From positions 62,001 through 126,000 of the forward strand of contig NZ_LR732333.1 in assembly GCF_902506325.1 (NCBI RefSeq): a stretch of DNA of 64,000 nt, read 5' to 3'. The notes beneath the pieces were generated by a model, which was not told the DNA's origin, made no database searches, and saw only the letters and a program-made list of their open reading frames with translations. Shown here in pieces: positions 18,401-25,971 of the stretch (its first letter is position 1; each line of letters starts with the position of its first letter). Origin of the DNA: Limnobacter sp. 130. GTDB lineage: Bacteria > Pseudomonadota > Gammaproteobacteria > Burkholderiales > Burkholderiaceae_B. Both the position numbers and the translations under genes were made by a program.

Positions 18401-18543
18401 TGCACCCGGTTGCAGTTGTAATTTTTGCTGGTCTGATCAGTTCAACCTTGCTGGATACCTTTTTAACGCCAGCATTGTTTTGGGTTTTTGGGCGCAAAGA
18501 CGCCGAAAGGTTAATGGAGCAATCCGATGCTCAAGCACTGTAA
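15424..18543 (+). CDS. czcA: CzcA/CusA-family heavy-metal RND efflux pump
   Basis: 1039 aa, full length for a heavy-metal RND protein: helix 1, periplasmic porter loop, helices 2-6, second loop, helices 8-12. The helix-4 signature reads AIGGLVDDAVVDVENILRRL (about 397-416). This differs from the DFGxxVDGAVVxVEN of true CzcA and the Cu/Ag CusA type, and resembles the less-studied HME5-like group as I remember it, so the substrate should not be taken as Zn/Co/Cd. AGGGGG ribosome site upstream. Confidence 0.92.
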   Translation: MFQMLLDSSLKNRLLVLLGALILTVYGAYTLTQTPVDVFPDLNKPTVTVITEAGGMASEEVEQLITFPLETALNGLPGVEVIRSVSSAGLSFIYVTFNWDTEIYRARQMVSERLSSLEESIPAGVAPVMGPVSSIMGEIMQIAIPIDSSKTTPMQVREYADWVLRPRLLSIQGVAQVIPIGGEVRQFQVQPDLQRMVDLGITIEDLQQALSGFASNTSGGFLALNGREYLIRNLGRTSSLEDLGKVAVGSKDGVPVLLKQVAKVDFAAAVKRGDAGFEGKPAVILGVQKQPSADTIALTKRIEEALVSMGSSLPEGMETPRVTFRQASFIEASISTLQGKLIGASIFVAAVLFFFLGTIRPTVIALIAIPVSIFITALVFEYFGLSINTMTLGGLAIAIGGLVDDAVVDVENILRRLKEQRAKHPGVAFDLVGLVRKASLEVRTGIVYATVIIVLVFIPLFALPGIEGKLFVPLGIAFIVSTLASLVVSVTVTPVLSYYLLPGIKDLDHGDTRVLAWLKSKYQVGLSGVLNNPKAAIWAGVIAVIVAGASVPFFAKTFLPPFNEGTLLIGMRLNPGVTLEESSKLASQAEVLLKDIPEITHIGRRSGRAELDEHAEGVHVSELDLGLIPAGDMTRPMAELQAEIRERLQNLPAAIAVGQPISHRIDHMLSGVRSQIAIKVFGEDLDTLRGTAETLRAELSTIDGLVDLEVEKQVLAPEIKVRINYDAASRYGVSSSEVLHSLQALIEGEKITQVVEGNRRFALVLKLAEKDRSLEQLKTLLIPTPLGAVPLSVLADIEDSDGPNQISRDDGKRRIVISANAQGRALSEVVEDIRTTVANTDLPEGYFITLGGQFEAQEEATRLVGFLSIISLVLMFAVLYSRYQSVRLSAIIMGNIPLAMVGAVLGLWLSGQPLSVAALIGFITLAGISVRNGILKVSHYINLMRFEHEQFTQSMIVRGSMERLSPVLMTALVTAFALAPLLFEAERPGTEILHPVAVVIFAGLISSTLLDTFLTPALFWVFGRKDAERLMEQSDAQAL

Positions 18544-18569
18544 GTTTTTTTAACAAAAAGGAGATGAAA

Positions 18570-18962
18570 ATGAAATCAATCAAATTGCTGACAACAACTT
18601 TCGGTCTAGTTTTGGCCTTGAGTTCAGGTTTTGCTGTGGCCCAGGAAAAAGATGAACACAAACTTGAGCCCAAGCATGGTGGTGTAGTGGTTGAATCCAA
18701 TCACATCGAGTATGAATTGGTGGTGAAGCCGGAAAATGTTCAATTGCATGCAGTTGATCACGGCAAGGTGATGGACTTGAGCAAAGCCAAGGCCAAAGTG
18801 GTGTTTCTGGTGGCCGGTCAAAAAATGGAAAGAACACTGGCGGGTCAGGGGGCGCTTTTGTCGGGTGAGGGTGTTGACTTGAAGGGCTCTGCCTACACCG
18901 CTGTGGCCACTGTGGAATTCGCCAACAAGAAGAAAGCCACAGTTCGATTTAAGCAAAAGTAA
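18570..18962 (+). CDS. small exported protein closing the czc operon
   Basis: 130 aa. The ATG at 18570 sits 7 nt after AAGGAG; an ATG at 18564 is too close to it. A signal peptide (about residues 1-23) precedes a soluble beta-rich domain starting EHKLEPKHGGVVVES, resembling small proteins often found with HME-RND operons. Function unknown; a periplasmic metal-handling role is inferred. It is followed by a strong hairpin. Confidence 0.8.
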   Translation: MKSIKLLTTTFGLVLALSSGFAVAQEKDEHKLEPKHGGVVVESNHIEYELVVKPENVQLHAVDHGKVMDLSKAKAKVVFLVAGQKMERTLAGQGALLSGEGVDLKGSAYTAVATVEFANKKKATVRFKQK

Positions 18963-19043
18963 AGGGTGAGGCGATGGCAATGATCTGACGATATTTTGTT
19001 CAAGCCTTGCCCACCGTCTTTACATTTTTACTCCGAATCTGGG

Positions 19044-19070
19044 TACCGGCGAGCATCCTCGCCGGTATTT
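19044..19070. terminator. terminator between czc operon and BASS transporter gene
   Basis: Perfect 10-bp stem TACCGGCGAG / CTCGCCGGTA with loop CATC, followed by TTTAT on the plus strand. It lies between convergent genes and probably serves the czc operon. Confidence 0.7.
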
Positions 19071-19992
19071 ATGAGCGCCGACTAAGAATTTTCGCAGCTA
19101 TTGGAGAAGTAATCATCTGAATGACTGCAAAAAATGCGGCTGGAATCGCTATTTCCGATGGAAGACCAGATGCCGCCACAAATGCAGCAGCTATGCTGAA
19201 TTCCTTTTTGCTTACTGTAAAAAGGTATGCGATCACTTCTTGCCGGTCAGAAGTTAGTAATCTTGCTGTCATTCCTACTGCGTAGCCAATGAGATTCAAA
19301 CATAAGGCTGCCCCAGCGATAACAAAGGCGTACAAGCCATAACCGATGATTTTTTCCGCGTTCGGTCCCACGACAGCCAGAAGAATCAGAAGATAAATGA
19401 CGGATCCAATCCCTGCGTAAGTTGAATCATAGCTTGAGATGAGTTTCGTGAATCTCGTACGCAAGCTCACACCCAAAACGGTGGGAATAAGGACAATCAA
19501 TACCAGTTCGACAATAATCGATACAAGAGGAACTTCCAGTTGTATGCCTGTCAGTGATAAAAACAGGAAAGGGACGATGAACGGAGATAACACGGTATTA
19601 ATGGCGTTAAAAACCGCTGCAAGGGCAACATTGCCCCGCGCCATCAGCACGAGTAAAGGAGATGAAACGTCGGTTGGTAGCGTACCAACCAAAGTTTGAC
19701 CCGCAGCCAGTGGACCGACTCCAAAGAAAAAGCGACCCGTTAACATTCCAGCAATAGACATGGGTATGTAGACCAATCCCAGCGCCAAAATCTGCCTTGA
19801 TGGTTTGCGAAGTACTAACCGCACGTCATTCGCATCAAACGTCAGACTAATGACAAACATCAAAAGTGCCAGCATTGGTCCGATTGCGGGCTCCAGAAAC
19901 TGGCCCGATGCTGGGACCAATAACCCCAGTAATGCAATTCCAATCACAAACCAAACAAGGTTGGATTCAATGATGAAGATCAGTCGGCTCAT
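19069..19992 (-). CDS. bile acid:sodium symporter (BASS/SBF) family protein
   Basis: 307 aa with nine to ten membrane segments throughout and the SBF-type core (PTDVSSPLLVLMARGNVALAA; IPTVLGVSLRTRF). BASS proteins move organic anions with sodium; the related ACR3 family exports arsenite, but I see no clear ACR3 Cys signature. The substrate is unknown. It is on the opposite strand to the flanking czc genes and next to a metal regulator, so a metal-related role is possible but unproven. Confidence 0.8.
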   Translation of the reverse strand: MSRLIFIIESNLVWFVIGIALLGLLVPASGQFLEPAIGPMLALLMFVISLTFDANDVRLVLRKPSRQILALGLVYIPMSIAGMLTGRFFFGVGPLAAGQTLVGTLPTDVSSPLLVLMARGNVALAAVFNAINTVLSPFIVPFLFLSLTGIQLEVPLVSIIVELVLIVLIPTVLGVSLRTRFTKLISSYDSTYAGIGSVIYLLILLAVVGPNAEKIIGYGLYAFVIAGAALCLNLIGYAVGMTARLLTSDRQEVIAYLFTVSKKEFSIAAAFVAASGLPSEIAIPAAFFAVIQMITSPIAAKILSRRS

Positions 19993-20122
19993 ATTCGCAA
20001 ATCTAGTTTGAAGGTTTGACGCAAAATGTTTGCAAGTGCGCTGTTGGAGTGGTTTCGCTTTTAATGAACTTGGGCCAAGCGATGGACCGCGTTTGTCCTG
20101 TTGTCTCGATTTGAAATACCAC

Positions 20123-20545
20123 CTAACTCCGGGTGCGAAGCGCTACTATCTGACTTTTTGCTGCCAGCTCGCTTAGTACGCCACATTCGGCTGAAACGCC
20201 GGGATTTAAGCATCGGTTACGCAGCCAAGTGAGATCCTTTTCCAGCAACTTCAGTTTCTGCATTTGAAGGCGCGCGTCAGCCAAGTGCTTGTCCAAGCAG
20301 TCGTTGACTTCATGACATGGCGTGCCAGCATCGTCTTGGATCGCGATGAGTCGGGCGATTTCCTGCAACGTCAACCCCAATGCCCGGCAGTTGCGAATGA
20401 AAGCCAGTCGCTCTAGAGCTTCCAAACCATAGACCCTGTAGTTTGATTCGGTTCTTGTTGCATTGCCCAACAGGCCCTTTCGCTCATAAAAGCGGATCGT
20501 TACGGGCTGGCAACCAACGGCTTTTGCTAAATCTCCGATCTTCAT
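20123..20545 (-). CDS. MerR-family regulator of PbrR/CadR type
   Basis: 140 aa with the N-terminal HTH (MKIGDLAKAVGCQPVTIRFY). Three Cys occupy the Pb/Cd sensor positions: GTPCHEVNDC (about 78), NRCLNPG (about 112) and AECGVL (about 121). It is divergent from a CDF-lspA pair, an arrangement known from lead resistance loci (PbrR with PbrT/CDF and PbrC/LspA). It should repress, and with metal activate, the 19-nt-spacer promoter between the two genes. Lead or cadmium is the likely inducer by analogy. Confidence 0.9.
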   Translation of the reverse strand: MKIGDLAKAVGCQPVTIRFYERKGLLGNATRTESNYRVYGLEALERLAFIRNCRALGLTLQEIARLIAIQDDAGTPCHEVNDCLDKHLADARLQMQKLKLLEKDLTWLRNRCLNPGVSAECGVLSELAAKSQIVALRTRS

Positions 20546-20555
20546 CCCGCCTCTA

Positions 20556-20586
20556 TTGACTCTACACTAACTATAGGGTTTAGCAT
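20556..20586 (+). promoter_or_regulatory. MerR-type promoter with 19-nt spacer before CDF-lspA
   Basis: -35 TTGACT (20556-20561), 19-nt spacer with an imperfect dyad (ACTCTACAC...CTATAGGGT), and -10 TAGCAT (20581-20586). The same layout as the promoter at 11337. Confidence 0.85.
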
Positions 20587-20615
20587 CCTTACATCCTGAA
20601 TTCTTAAGTCGCCAC

Positions 20616-21668
20616 ATGACCACTGAAAACAATCATCAAGAGAGCACCTTTTCTATACCGAAGATGGATTGCCCTTCGGAAGAAAATCTGATTCGCATGG
20701 CATTAAGTAGTATTGATAATATCGAGTCGCTGCACTTCGATCTGTCCCGACGAGAACTCAAGGCCCGGCATCAGGGAGAAGCTAATCGCTTGCTGGAACG
20801 CCTGCAGCCACTTAACCTAGGTGCAATTTTACTGGATACTCAACCGGTAAGCGTAAATGCTGAGGCAGGCTTGCTGGTGAGTGTCTTTTCCGTACCGAAG
20901 ATGGATTGCGCCTCCGAAGAGAATCTGATTCGAATGGCGGTCCAGGATGTGCCCGGTGTGCAATCGCTGTCGTTCGATTTAAGCAACCGGGTCGTTAAAG
21001 CAACCCACAATGGCTCGCCCAATGAGTTGTTGCAAAAGCTCGAATCGCTTAAGCTTGGAGCTATTTTACGAGGGTCTAAGCAGGCAACTTCCTCGCCTGC
21101 CTCTACTGCTGCGATTGATGATGCCGCCCAGGCGCGTACTTTGCGCCTTTTGCTCGGTATTAACGCTTTCATGTTTGTGATTGAGTTGACAACGGGCCTA
21201 ATCGCTCAATCGACTGGCTTGATCGCCGACTCTCTTGACATGTTCGCCGATGCTGCCGTGTATGGTTTGGCACTTTATGCTGTGGGACGTGCGGCAAGTA
21301 TGAAGTCTCGCGCCGCGCATCTCGCGGGCTGGTTGCAGCTACTCTTGGCCGTCGGAGCCTTGACTGAGGTTGCTCGGCGCTTTGTGTATGGTAGTGAACC
21401 AGAGTCCATCCTGATGATCGGAATGGGCGTCATAGCCTTGATTGCTAACGTGAGCTGTTTGCTTCTGATATCAGGCAAACGCGAAGAAGGCGTTCATATG
21501 AAAGCGAGTTATATATTTTCCGCGAACGATGTGATTGCCAATCTCGGCGTTATAGCGGCCGGCGCCCTGGTAATGTTTACTGCTTCTCCTTACCCGGACC
21601 TTGTTATCGGCACCATCATTGGTGTGATCGTTTTAAATGGTGCGCGTCGCATCCTGCAGCTCAAATGA
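20616..21668 (+). CDS. CDF efflux protein with two N-terminal metal-binding modules
   Basis: 350 aa. Two tandem modules of about 70 residues (about 10-78 and 88-158) share the same pattern: FSIPKMDCPSEENLIRMA and FSVPKMDCASEENLIRMA, each ending LGAIL. They resemble heavy-metal-associated (HMA) domains with one Cys. A short CDF transporter core follows (STGLIADSLDMFADAAVYGL and SANDVIANLGVIAAG). It should pump metal out of the cytoplasm, the N-terminal modules delivering or sensing it. Its stop overlaps the lspA start. Confidence 0.88.
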   Translation: MTTENNHQESTFSIPKMDCPSEENLIRMALSSIDNIESLHFDLSRRELKARHQGEANRLLERLQPLNLGAILLDTQPVSVNAEAGLLVSVFSVPKMDCASEENLIRMAVQDVPGVQSLSFDLSNRVVKATHNGSPNELLQKLESLKLGAILRGSKQATSSPASTAAIDDAAQARTLRLLLGINAFMFVIELTTGLIAQSTGLIADSLDMFADAAVYGLALYAVGRAASMKSRAAHLAGWLQLLLAVGALTEVARRFVYGSEPESILMIGMGVIALIANVSCLLLISGKREEGVHMKASYIFSANDVIANLGVIAAGALVMFTASPYPDLVIGTIIGVIVLNGARRILQLK

Positions 21669-22147
21669 AGATCCTCCGTCCTTGGTACTGGATTGCCTTT
21701 GCAACGCTATTTGCAGTGTTGGATCAGGCATCCAAAGCAATGATTGAAATTTGGTTGCCTTTACACAACTCAATACCAGTTGCTGCGCATTTCAATTTGG
21801 TTCATGTGCTCAATCCCGGTGCCGCGTTCAGTTTTTTGGCTGATCAGGCAGGTTGGCAAAGGTTATTTCTTGCCGGCATTGCAGCTTTCGCGTCTGTATT
21901 TCTGGTAGTTTTGATCGTTCGAAAACCAAGGTTCATTGAGGCGACTGCCTATTCCCTGATCTTGGGCGGTGCGGTGGGTAATCTCGTCGACAGAATTGTT
22001 CGGGGTGCTGTGGTCGACTGGCTCGACTTTTATGTCAATCATTGGCACTGGCCGGCCTTTAATTTGGCCGATGTGTGGATTGTCATTGGTGCTGGCTTAT
22101 TGATATTGTCGGGTTTCAAGCAGAGGGCTATCACTACAGCGCAGTAG
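21665..22147 (+). CDS. lspA: signal peptidase II (LspA/PbrC-like)
   Basis: 160 aa with four membrane segments. The two catalytic Asp blocks are present: GNLVDRIVRGAVVDW (about 112) and AFNLADVWIV (about 137). Signal peptidase II removes signal peptides from prolipoproteins. An extra lspA copy in a lead/cadmium module is known as pbrC in Pb resistance operons. It overlaps the upstream CDF stop by 4 nt, so the two are one operon. Whether it also serves general lipoprotein processing cannot be told. Confidence 0.93.
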   Translation: MKILRPWYWIAFATLFAVLDQASKAMIEIWLPLHNSIPVAAHFNLVHVLNPGAAFSFLADQAGWQRLFLAGIAAFASVFLVVLIVRKPRFIEATAYSLILGGAVGNLVDRIVRGAVVDWLDFYVNHWHWPAFNLADVWIVIGAGLLILSGFKQRAITTAQ

Positions 22148-22211
22148 ATTCTCTCATGTCTGATATGTTAATTCGCCTGTACTACAGGCAAGTCTGGTAA
22201 CAGCTCAGCGG

Positions 22212-22350
22212 AATGCGGGGCTAACCCGCTGGAGTATTTGAAGGGCGTGATGGACCGACTGTCCACGCAGCCGTACAGTCGGATCAACGAACTGCTGCCG
22301 CATAACTGGAAACCCGCCAACTAATCAAGACGGGTTTGCTAGGGGCTTAC
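22212..22350 (+). mobile_element. IS66 remnant 2: TnpC tail plus right terminal sequence
   Basis: Encodes NPLEYLKGVMDRLSTQPYSR, then INELLPHNWKPAN and stop, then directly the 26-bp IS66 terminus (22325-22350) also seen at 10263-10288. The rest of the transposase is missing. It is in the same orientation as remnant 1, so two IS66 3-prime ends bracket the czc and CDF-lspA block. Confidence 0.85.
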
Positions 22351-22514
22351 AGCAATTCGGGAAAAGCAGTGGTCCATTAACTAATACCGATTACCCCGTA
22401 ATACGAGGGCCAGTCGAGGATGTCTGAGTTAGCATTTCGAACGTTCGCGCTTAACATCGCTCAAGAAAAGTTCGGCCAATACAATTCTTAAAATTCAATG
22501 TTTCCAAGTGCTGT

Positions 22515-22772
22515 TCATTTCAGAACTTTTCGCACTTTCGACCCTGCCAATAAGAGTGCCAGATCATTTTTATTGGGTCGTATACCCAGCCGACGAAGAA
22601 CGGCTAACCCTCTATCTACAGGCATATTTCTCTTCCCTTTTTTTATCGAACAAATAAACCCTCTAGATACGCCCAGATCTCTGGCAAGTTGGGCATCGCT
22701 GCCAAGTTGTTCTTTTTTCTTGAGAAGTTCAAATAGAACCGGCCAAGAAAGATCTGGTGATGTTTCTGTCAT
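22515..22772 (-). CDS. XRE/HTH-type DNA-binding protein
   Basis: 85 aa consisting almost wholly of one helix-turn-helix domain: QLARDLGVSRGFICSIKKGK (about 28-47), then a short C-terminal part. It is divergent from tnsA across 413 bp that hold a promoter and two palindromes, which makes it the likely repressor of transposition genes and of itself. No recognisable ligand domain. Confidence 0.75.
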   Translation of the reverse strand: MTETSPDLSWPVLFELLKKKEQLGSDAQLARDLGVSRGFICSIKKGKRNMPVDRGLAVLRRLGIRPNKNDLALLLAGSKVRKVLK

Positions 22773-22847
22773 TTCTTGCTAATTTCCGTATCTGTAATTA
22801 ATGCTGAAAAATCACCTAGGTCAATGTTTTATAAAGGAAATTTTACT

Positions 22848-22927
22848 TTGACAATGTAGTGCAAATTGAACTACATTGCTACAAAATGTTTGAAGTAATT
22901 AGGACCAAATACAGTCGCAATTTGGTC
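22848..22927 (+). promoter_or_regulatory. promoter and paired operators upstream of tnsA
   Basis: TTGACA (22848-22853), 18-nt spacer, TACATT (22872-22877). Palindrome AATGTAGT/ACTACATT (22853-22860, 22870-22877) covers spacer and -10. A second, unrelated-sequence palindrome GACCAAAT/ATTTGGTC (22903-22910, 22920-22927) has the same 9-nt spacer and lies in the presumed leader. This fits XRE repression of the tns operon. Confidence 0.6.
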
Positions 22928-23016
22928 AAATTCAGTATGTGAGATTGCGAAGGTCTAGGCCCACCTTATGAGATTCGGTGGGGGTAAGAATTGAAAAAAC
23001 CGGAGGCAGAATGAGA

Positions 23017-23149
23017 AAAGCGATGTAACAAAAGTCACATCGCTTTGGCGAATACGTGAATACCCGCAGTGAGAAAGCCAAGTATTCCAATTCCCAAAGC
23101 GAAAGTCAAGTTTGAGCCCAAACAACCGAAAGCCGATTTCGGTTGTTTG
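23017..23149 (+). promoter_or_regulatory. two strong hairpins in the tnsA leader
   Basis: Hairpin 1: AAAGCGATGT / ACATCGCTTT (23017-23046). Hairpin 2: 13-bp perfect stem CAAACAACCGAAA / TTTCGGTTGTTTG (23119-23131, 23137-23149) with a 5-nt loop. Neither has a clean T-tract. They lie between the promoter and the chosen tnsA start and may limit read-in transcription or tnsA translation. Confidence 0.55.
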
Positions 23150-23185
23150 CAGGTGGTGTTCGTCCGTAGTCTTTGGGAGACTGTT

Positions 23186-23968
23186 TTGATCACAAGTCAG
23201 CAATCAATTTTTGAAATCTTGGGTTTGGTAAAGGAATCTGAGTATCCAAGCACAAGTCATACTGTCAAAAGCGGCGCCGGGTTGCGTCCGAATGAATCCT
23301 CTCTATCTAACCTTTTTCCTTCGAAGTCCGATGCTCGCGATAGCGTTCTTGAACCCATAAGACGGCTTAATAGAACACGACAGGGAATGCAGCTGAGTCA
23401 CTTTTCATCCAGAAAGATGGATAGGGTGATTATGTGCGAGAGCTCTATCGAAGCCGATCTTGCCTTGGTGTTCGAGTGTGAGCCAGATGTCGTAGCCTAT
23501 TGCGAGCAGCCTGAAACAATTCCTTTGCGGCTTAAAGGACGTTTAACTTCGTACACGCCCGATTTTCTCACACAGCAAAAAGACGGCGTTGAAACGATGT
23601 GGGAGGTAAAGCCGTCCCATTGGCAACTATCACCTTATTGGGTCGATAGATTGTCCACTGCGAAGCGAGTGTGGGAGGAGAGGGGGTACCGGTTTCAGGT
23701 AGTTACCGATCATGATCTTAGAAGCTCTCACCTCATCGCCAATTTACGCCTTATTTATCCAAGGCTGGGCGCGGTCACTCCTGCAGAGCTATTTCAAGTT
23801 AAAGATCTTGTTGATCAAACCAGCCGAACTTTGAACGTTCGTCAGCTCATGACCTTGTGTCAGGTAAGTTTTGGTGTTGTTGCCGCATATGTCTACGCTT
23901 ATTGCTGGGAAAAATTGGATCAGCAGCTTTTTGATATGTCTTTTCCTGTATCCGGAGGGCTGCAATGA
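23186..23968 (+). CDS. tnsA: TnsA-like endonuclease of Tn7-like transposon
   Basis: 260 aa from TTG 23186, chosen because GGGAG lies 6 nt upstream and because earlier in-frame starts lie before or within the leader hairpins. The catalytic core matches TnsA: E in CESSIEADLAL, then YTPDFL and EVKPSHW, the E-D-QxK/ExK pattern of the restriction-like fold. TnsA cuts the 5-prime strand at the transposon ends together with TnsB. Its stop overlaps the tnsB start. Length fits the family (about 270 aa). Confidence 0.9.
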   Translation: MITSQQSIFEILGLVKESEYPSTSHTVKSGAGLRPNESSLSNLFPSKSDARDSVLEPIRRLNRTRQGMQLSHFSSRKMDRVIMCESSIEADLALVFECEPDVVAYCEQPETIPLRLKGRLTSYTPDFLTQQKDGVETMWEVKPSHWQLSPYWVDRLSTAKRVWEERGYRFQVVTDHDLRSSHLIANLRLIYPRLGAVTPAELFQVKDLVDQTSRTLNVRQLMTLCQVSFGVVAAYVYAYCWEKLDQQLFDMSFPVSGGLQ

Positions 23969-25971
23969 ATCTCCAACAAGATTTTCAGCTTCCTGATCTC
24001 CATTCGATCTACCTAATAAGCGGACGACGGGCCATGGTTGTTCACGCTGATGATTCGATAATTAGATTCGAAACAGAGCTATACAACCGCACGATAAGCC
24101 TGGAGCCTGTCGCTTTCAGGACAGAAATTCAATCAGGGGAAATTCGTCTATTGCAGAAAATGCCATTCAACAAGGAGTTGCAGGCCTTTAGTGGAATGAC
24201 TGAAAAGCAGGAAAAAGCTCACCAGCGGAAGTTACATTATGTGAAATTTTTTACAAAGCATTGTGGACAAAATCTTCCCAGACATGGTTTTGAAGATCTA
24301 AGGCACAAAGCAGCCGCTTTGATTAATGACCCTAGTCCTTTCGGTTACGTGCAAATGTCGAAGCACTGTAAAAAATATTGGGCTTCGGGTCAAAGTGAAA
24401 CTTCCCTTATCGGACCACAGCAAATGTTCGGACGCAGGGCGTCTAGGCTTTCCGAAGAAGTGCACGACATCATCGCCACTTGCATCAATGAACATTACTT
24501 GCAGCCAACGCGTCCGTCGCTGCAGCATCTGACCCGAATCATTCGCGGGAAAATCATAGAACTGAATAGTGGTCAGTACAGAACAAGGCCGCTGCAAATA
24601 CCTTCATATGGCACAGTCTGCGCCGCGGTAGATCGAGTTGACGATTTTCATCTGACATCGCGTCGAGAGGGAGTGTACATCGCATCGAAAGAAAACAAAC
24701 GCGGACGCCCGATCGAATACGAACAACGGATAGGGGCTCGAGTGGAGGCTGATACACAGTTGTTAGACATCATGGTCTATCACGAACAATTTGGAATCGC
24801 CCTTCGTCCCTATCTAACTGCCCTTATCGATGTGGCTAGTCGTTGTGTTATCGGGTGGGATATCTCGTTTAGCCATCCATCAGCCCCCAAAACTCTTAGA
24901 GCACTTTGTCAGGCAATGGTTGCAAGCCCAGATGTGGAAACTCGAGCGGTGCCAGAGACATTAATCGTTGATAACGGTAAAGAGTTTGTTAATACAAACA
25001 TGATGTCTTTGTCGAAAGATATAAGCATTTTATATAGACAGGCATCGCCAAGAGCACCGGATCAAAAGGCTTTTGTTGAGCGTGTCTTTCATACATTTAA
25101 TCAGCAGTTTTTCCATGCACTGCCTGGTACAACAAAGTCGAGTCCCGCTCATCGTGGCGATTACAACTCGGGAGCCGAGGCAGCAATCAACATATTCGAT
25201 TTAAGACGGTTGTTTGGTCAATATTTGAGCGAGGTCTACCACTATGGAAAGCATTCAACGCTTGAGTGTTCTCCGATTGAGAAGTGGAGAGAGCTTGGGA
25301 GGCAGGTGCCTCCACGTACCCTTACCGAGGAAGAGGTTCGATTTAAGAGCTGCATTCGGATGAAATGCAGTATCCATCATGGCCGCGTGAAAGCAGAAAA
25401 TATGCAATGGGAAGGACCAGGACTTCCGCAACTTGCCACGCGGCTTAAATCGGGCAGGAGTAACTTGAAGGCAATTTTGCTGATTGACACTAATCAAATT
25501 GGTAAGGCTTGGGTGCAGGATCCAACTGGCAAGTCTCCACTACAAGAAGTCACCAATACTCTTCCAGATTTCTATCACTCATTAAGTTTAGCGGAAATCA
25601 AATTGGCTCAAAAGTTGCGTAAGACAGAGAGTAACGGAAAGGCAAACGACAGGGACCGCAGCAGTCTTGATCTTGCAGTATCCAGGCTTTTTCGCGAAGT
25701 TGCTGAGGTCGCTAATGGGGGGCGTGGGAAGAAGGAAGCGAGAAAACTCTCGAAGGTAGTGGAGAAATTTCCCAGCGATCAACCAGTCAATTCTGTTAGC
25801 TCTATGACAAATGATTCCAATCGCTTGCAAAGACAAATATCAATGTCTTTAGAAGAATCCGATGAGGCTGATCATTTAACTGGAGCTCTGGACATCACAT
25901 TCGAGCAAGACTTACCTAAATCAGCCGAACGCAAAATGAAAAAAATCTACCAGCAAAGGAGCGAATCATGA
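23965..25971 (+). CDS. tnsB: TnsB/TniA-type DDE transposase
   Basis: 668 aa. The rve-type catalytic domain has the Asp in ADTQLLDIMVYH (about 268), the second Asp in ETLIVDNGKEF (about 335) and the Glu in DQKAFVERVFHTF (about 372). A C-terminal Mu/TnsB beta-barrel region and a charged tail follow, the latter likely contacting TnsC. It binds the repeated end sites and joins 3-prime ends to target DNA. It overlaps both neighbours by 4 nt. Confidence 0.93.
   Translation: MNLQQDFQLPDLHSIYLISGRRAMVVHADDSIIRFETELYNRTISLEPVAFRTEIQSGEIRLLQKMPFNKELQAFSGMTEKQEKAHQRKLHYVKFFTKHCGQNLPRHGFEDLRHKAAALINDPSPFGYVQMSKHCKKYWASGQSETSLIGPQQMFGRRASRLSEEVHDIIATCINEHYLQPTRPSLQHLTRIIRGKIIELNSGQYRTRPLQIPSYGTVCAAVDRVDDFHLTSRREGVYIASKENKRGRPIEYEQRIGARVEADTQLLDIMVYHEQFGIALRPYLTALIDVASRCVIGWDISFSHPSAPKTLRALCQAMVASPDVETRAVPETLIVDNGKEFVNTNMMSLSKDISILYRQASPRAPDQKAFVERVFHTFNQQFFHALPGTTKSSPAHRGDYNSGAEAAINIFDLRRLFGQYLSEVYHYGKHSTLECSPIEKWRELGRQVPPRTLTEEEVRFKSCIRMKCSIHHGRVKAENMQWEGPGLPQLATRLKSGRSNLKAILLIDTNQIGKAWVQDPTGKSPLQEVTNTLPDFYHSLSLAEIKLAQKLRKTESNGKANDRDRSSLDLAVSRLFREVAEVANGGRGKKEARKLSKVVEKFPSDQPVNSVSSMTNDSNRLQRQISMSLEESDEADHLTGALDITFEQDLPKSAERKMKKIYQQRSES

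Noticed and set aside
23069-23185. tnsA starting at ATG 23069
   Set aside because: This would place a 13-bp hairpin inside the gene and add residues with no TnsA character; TTG 23186 has a well-spaced GGGAG site.
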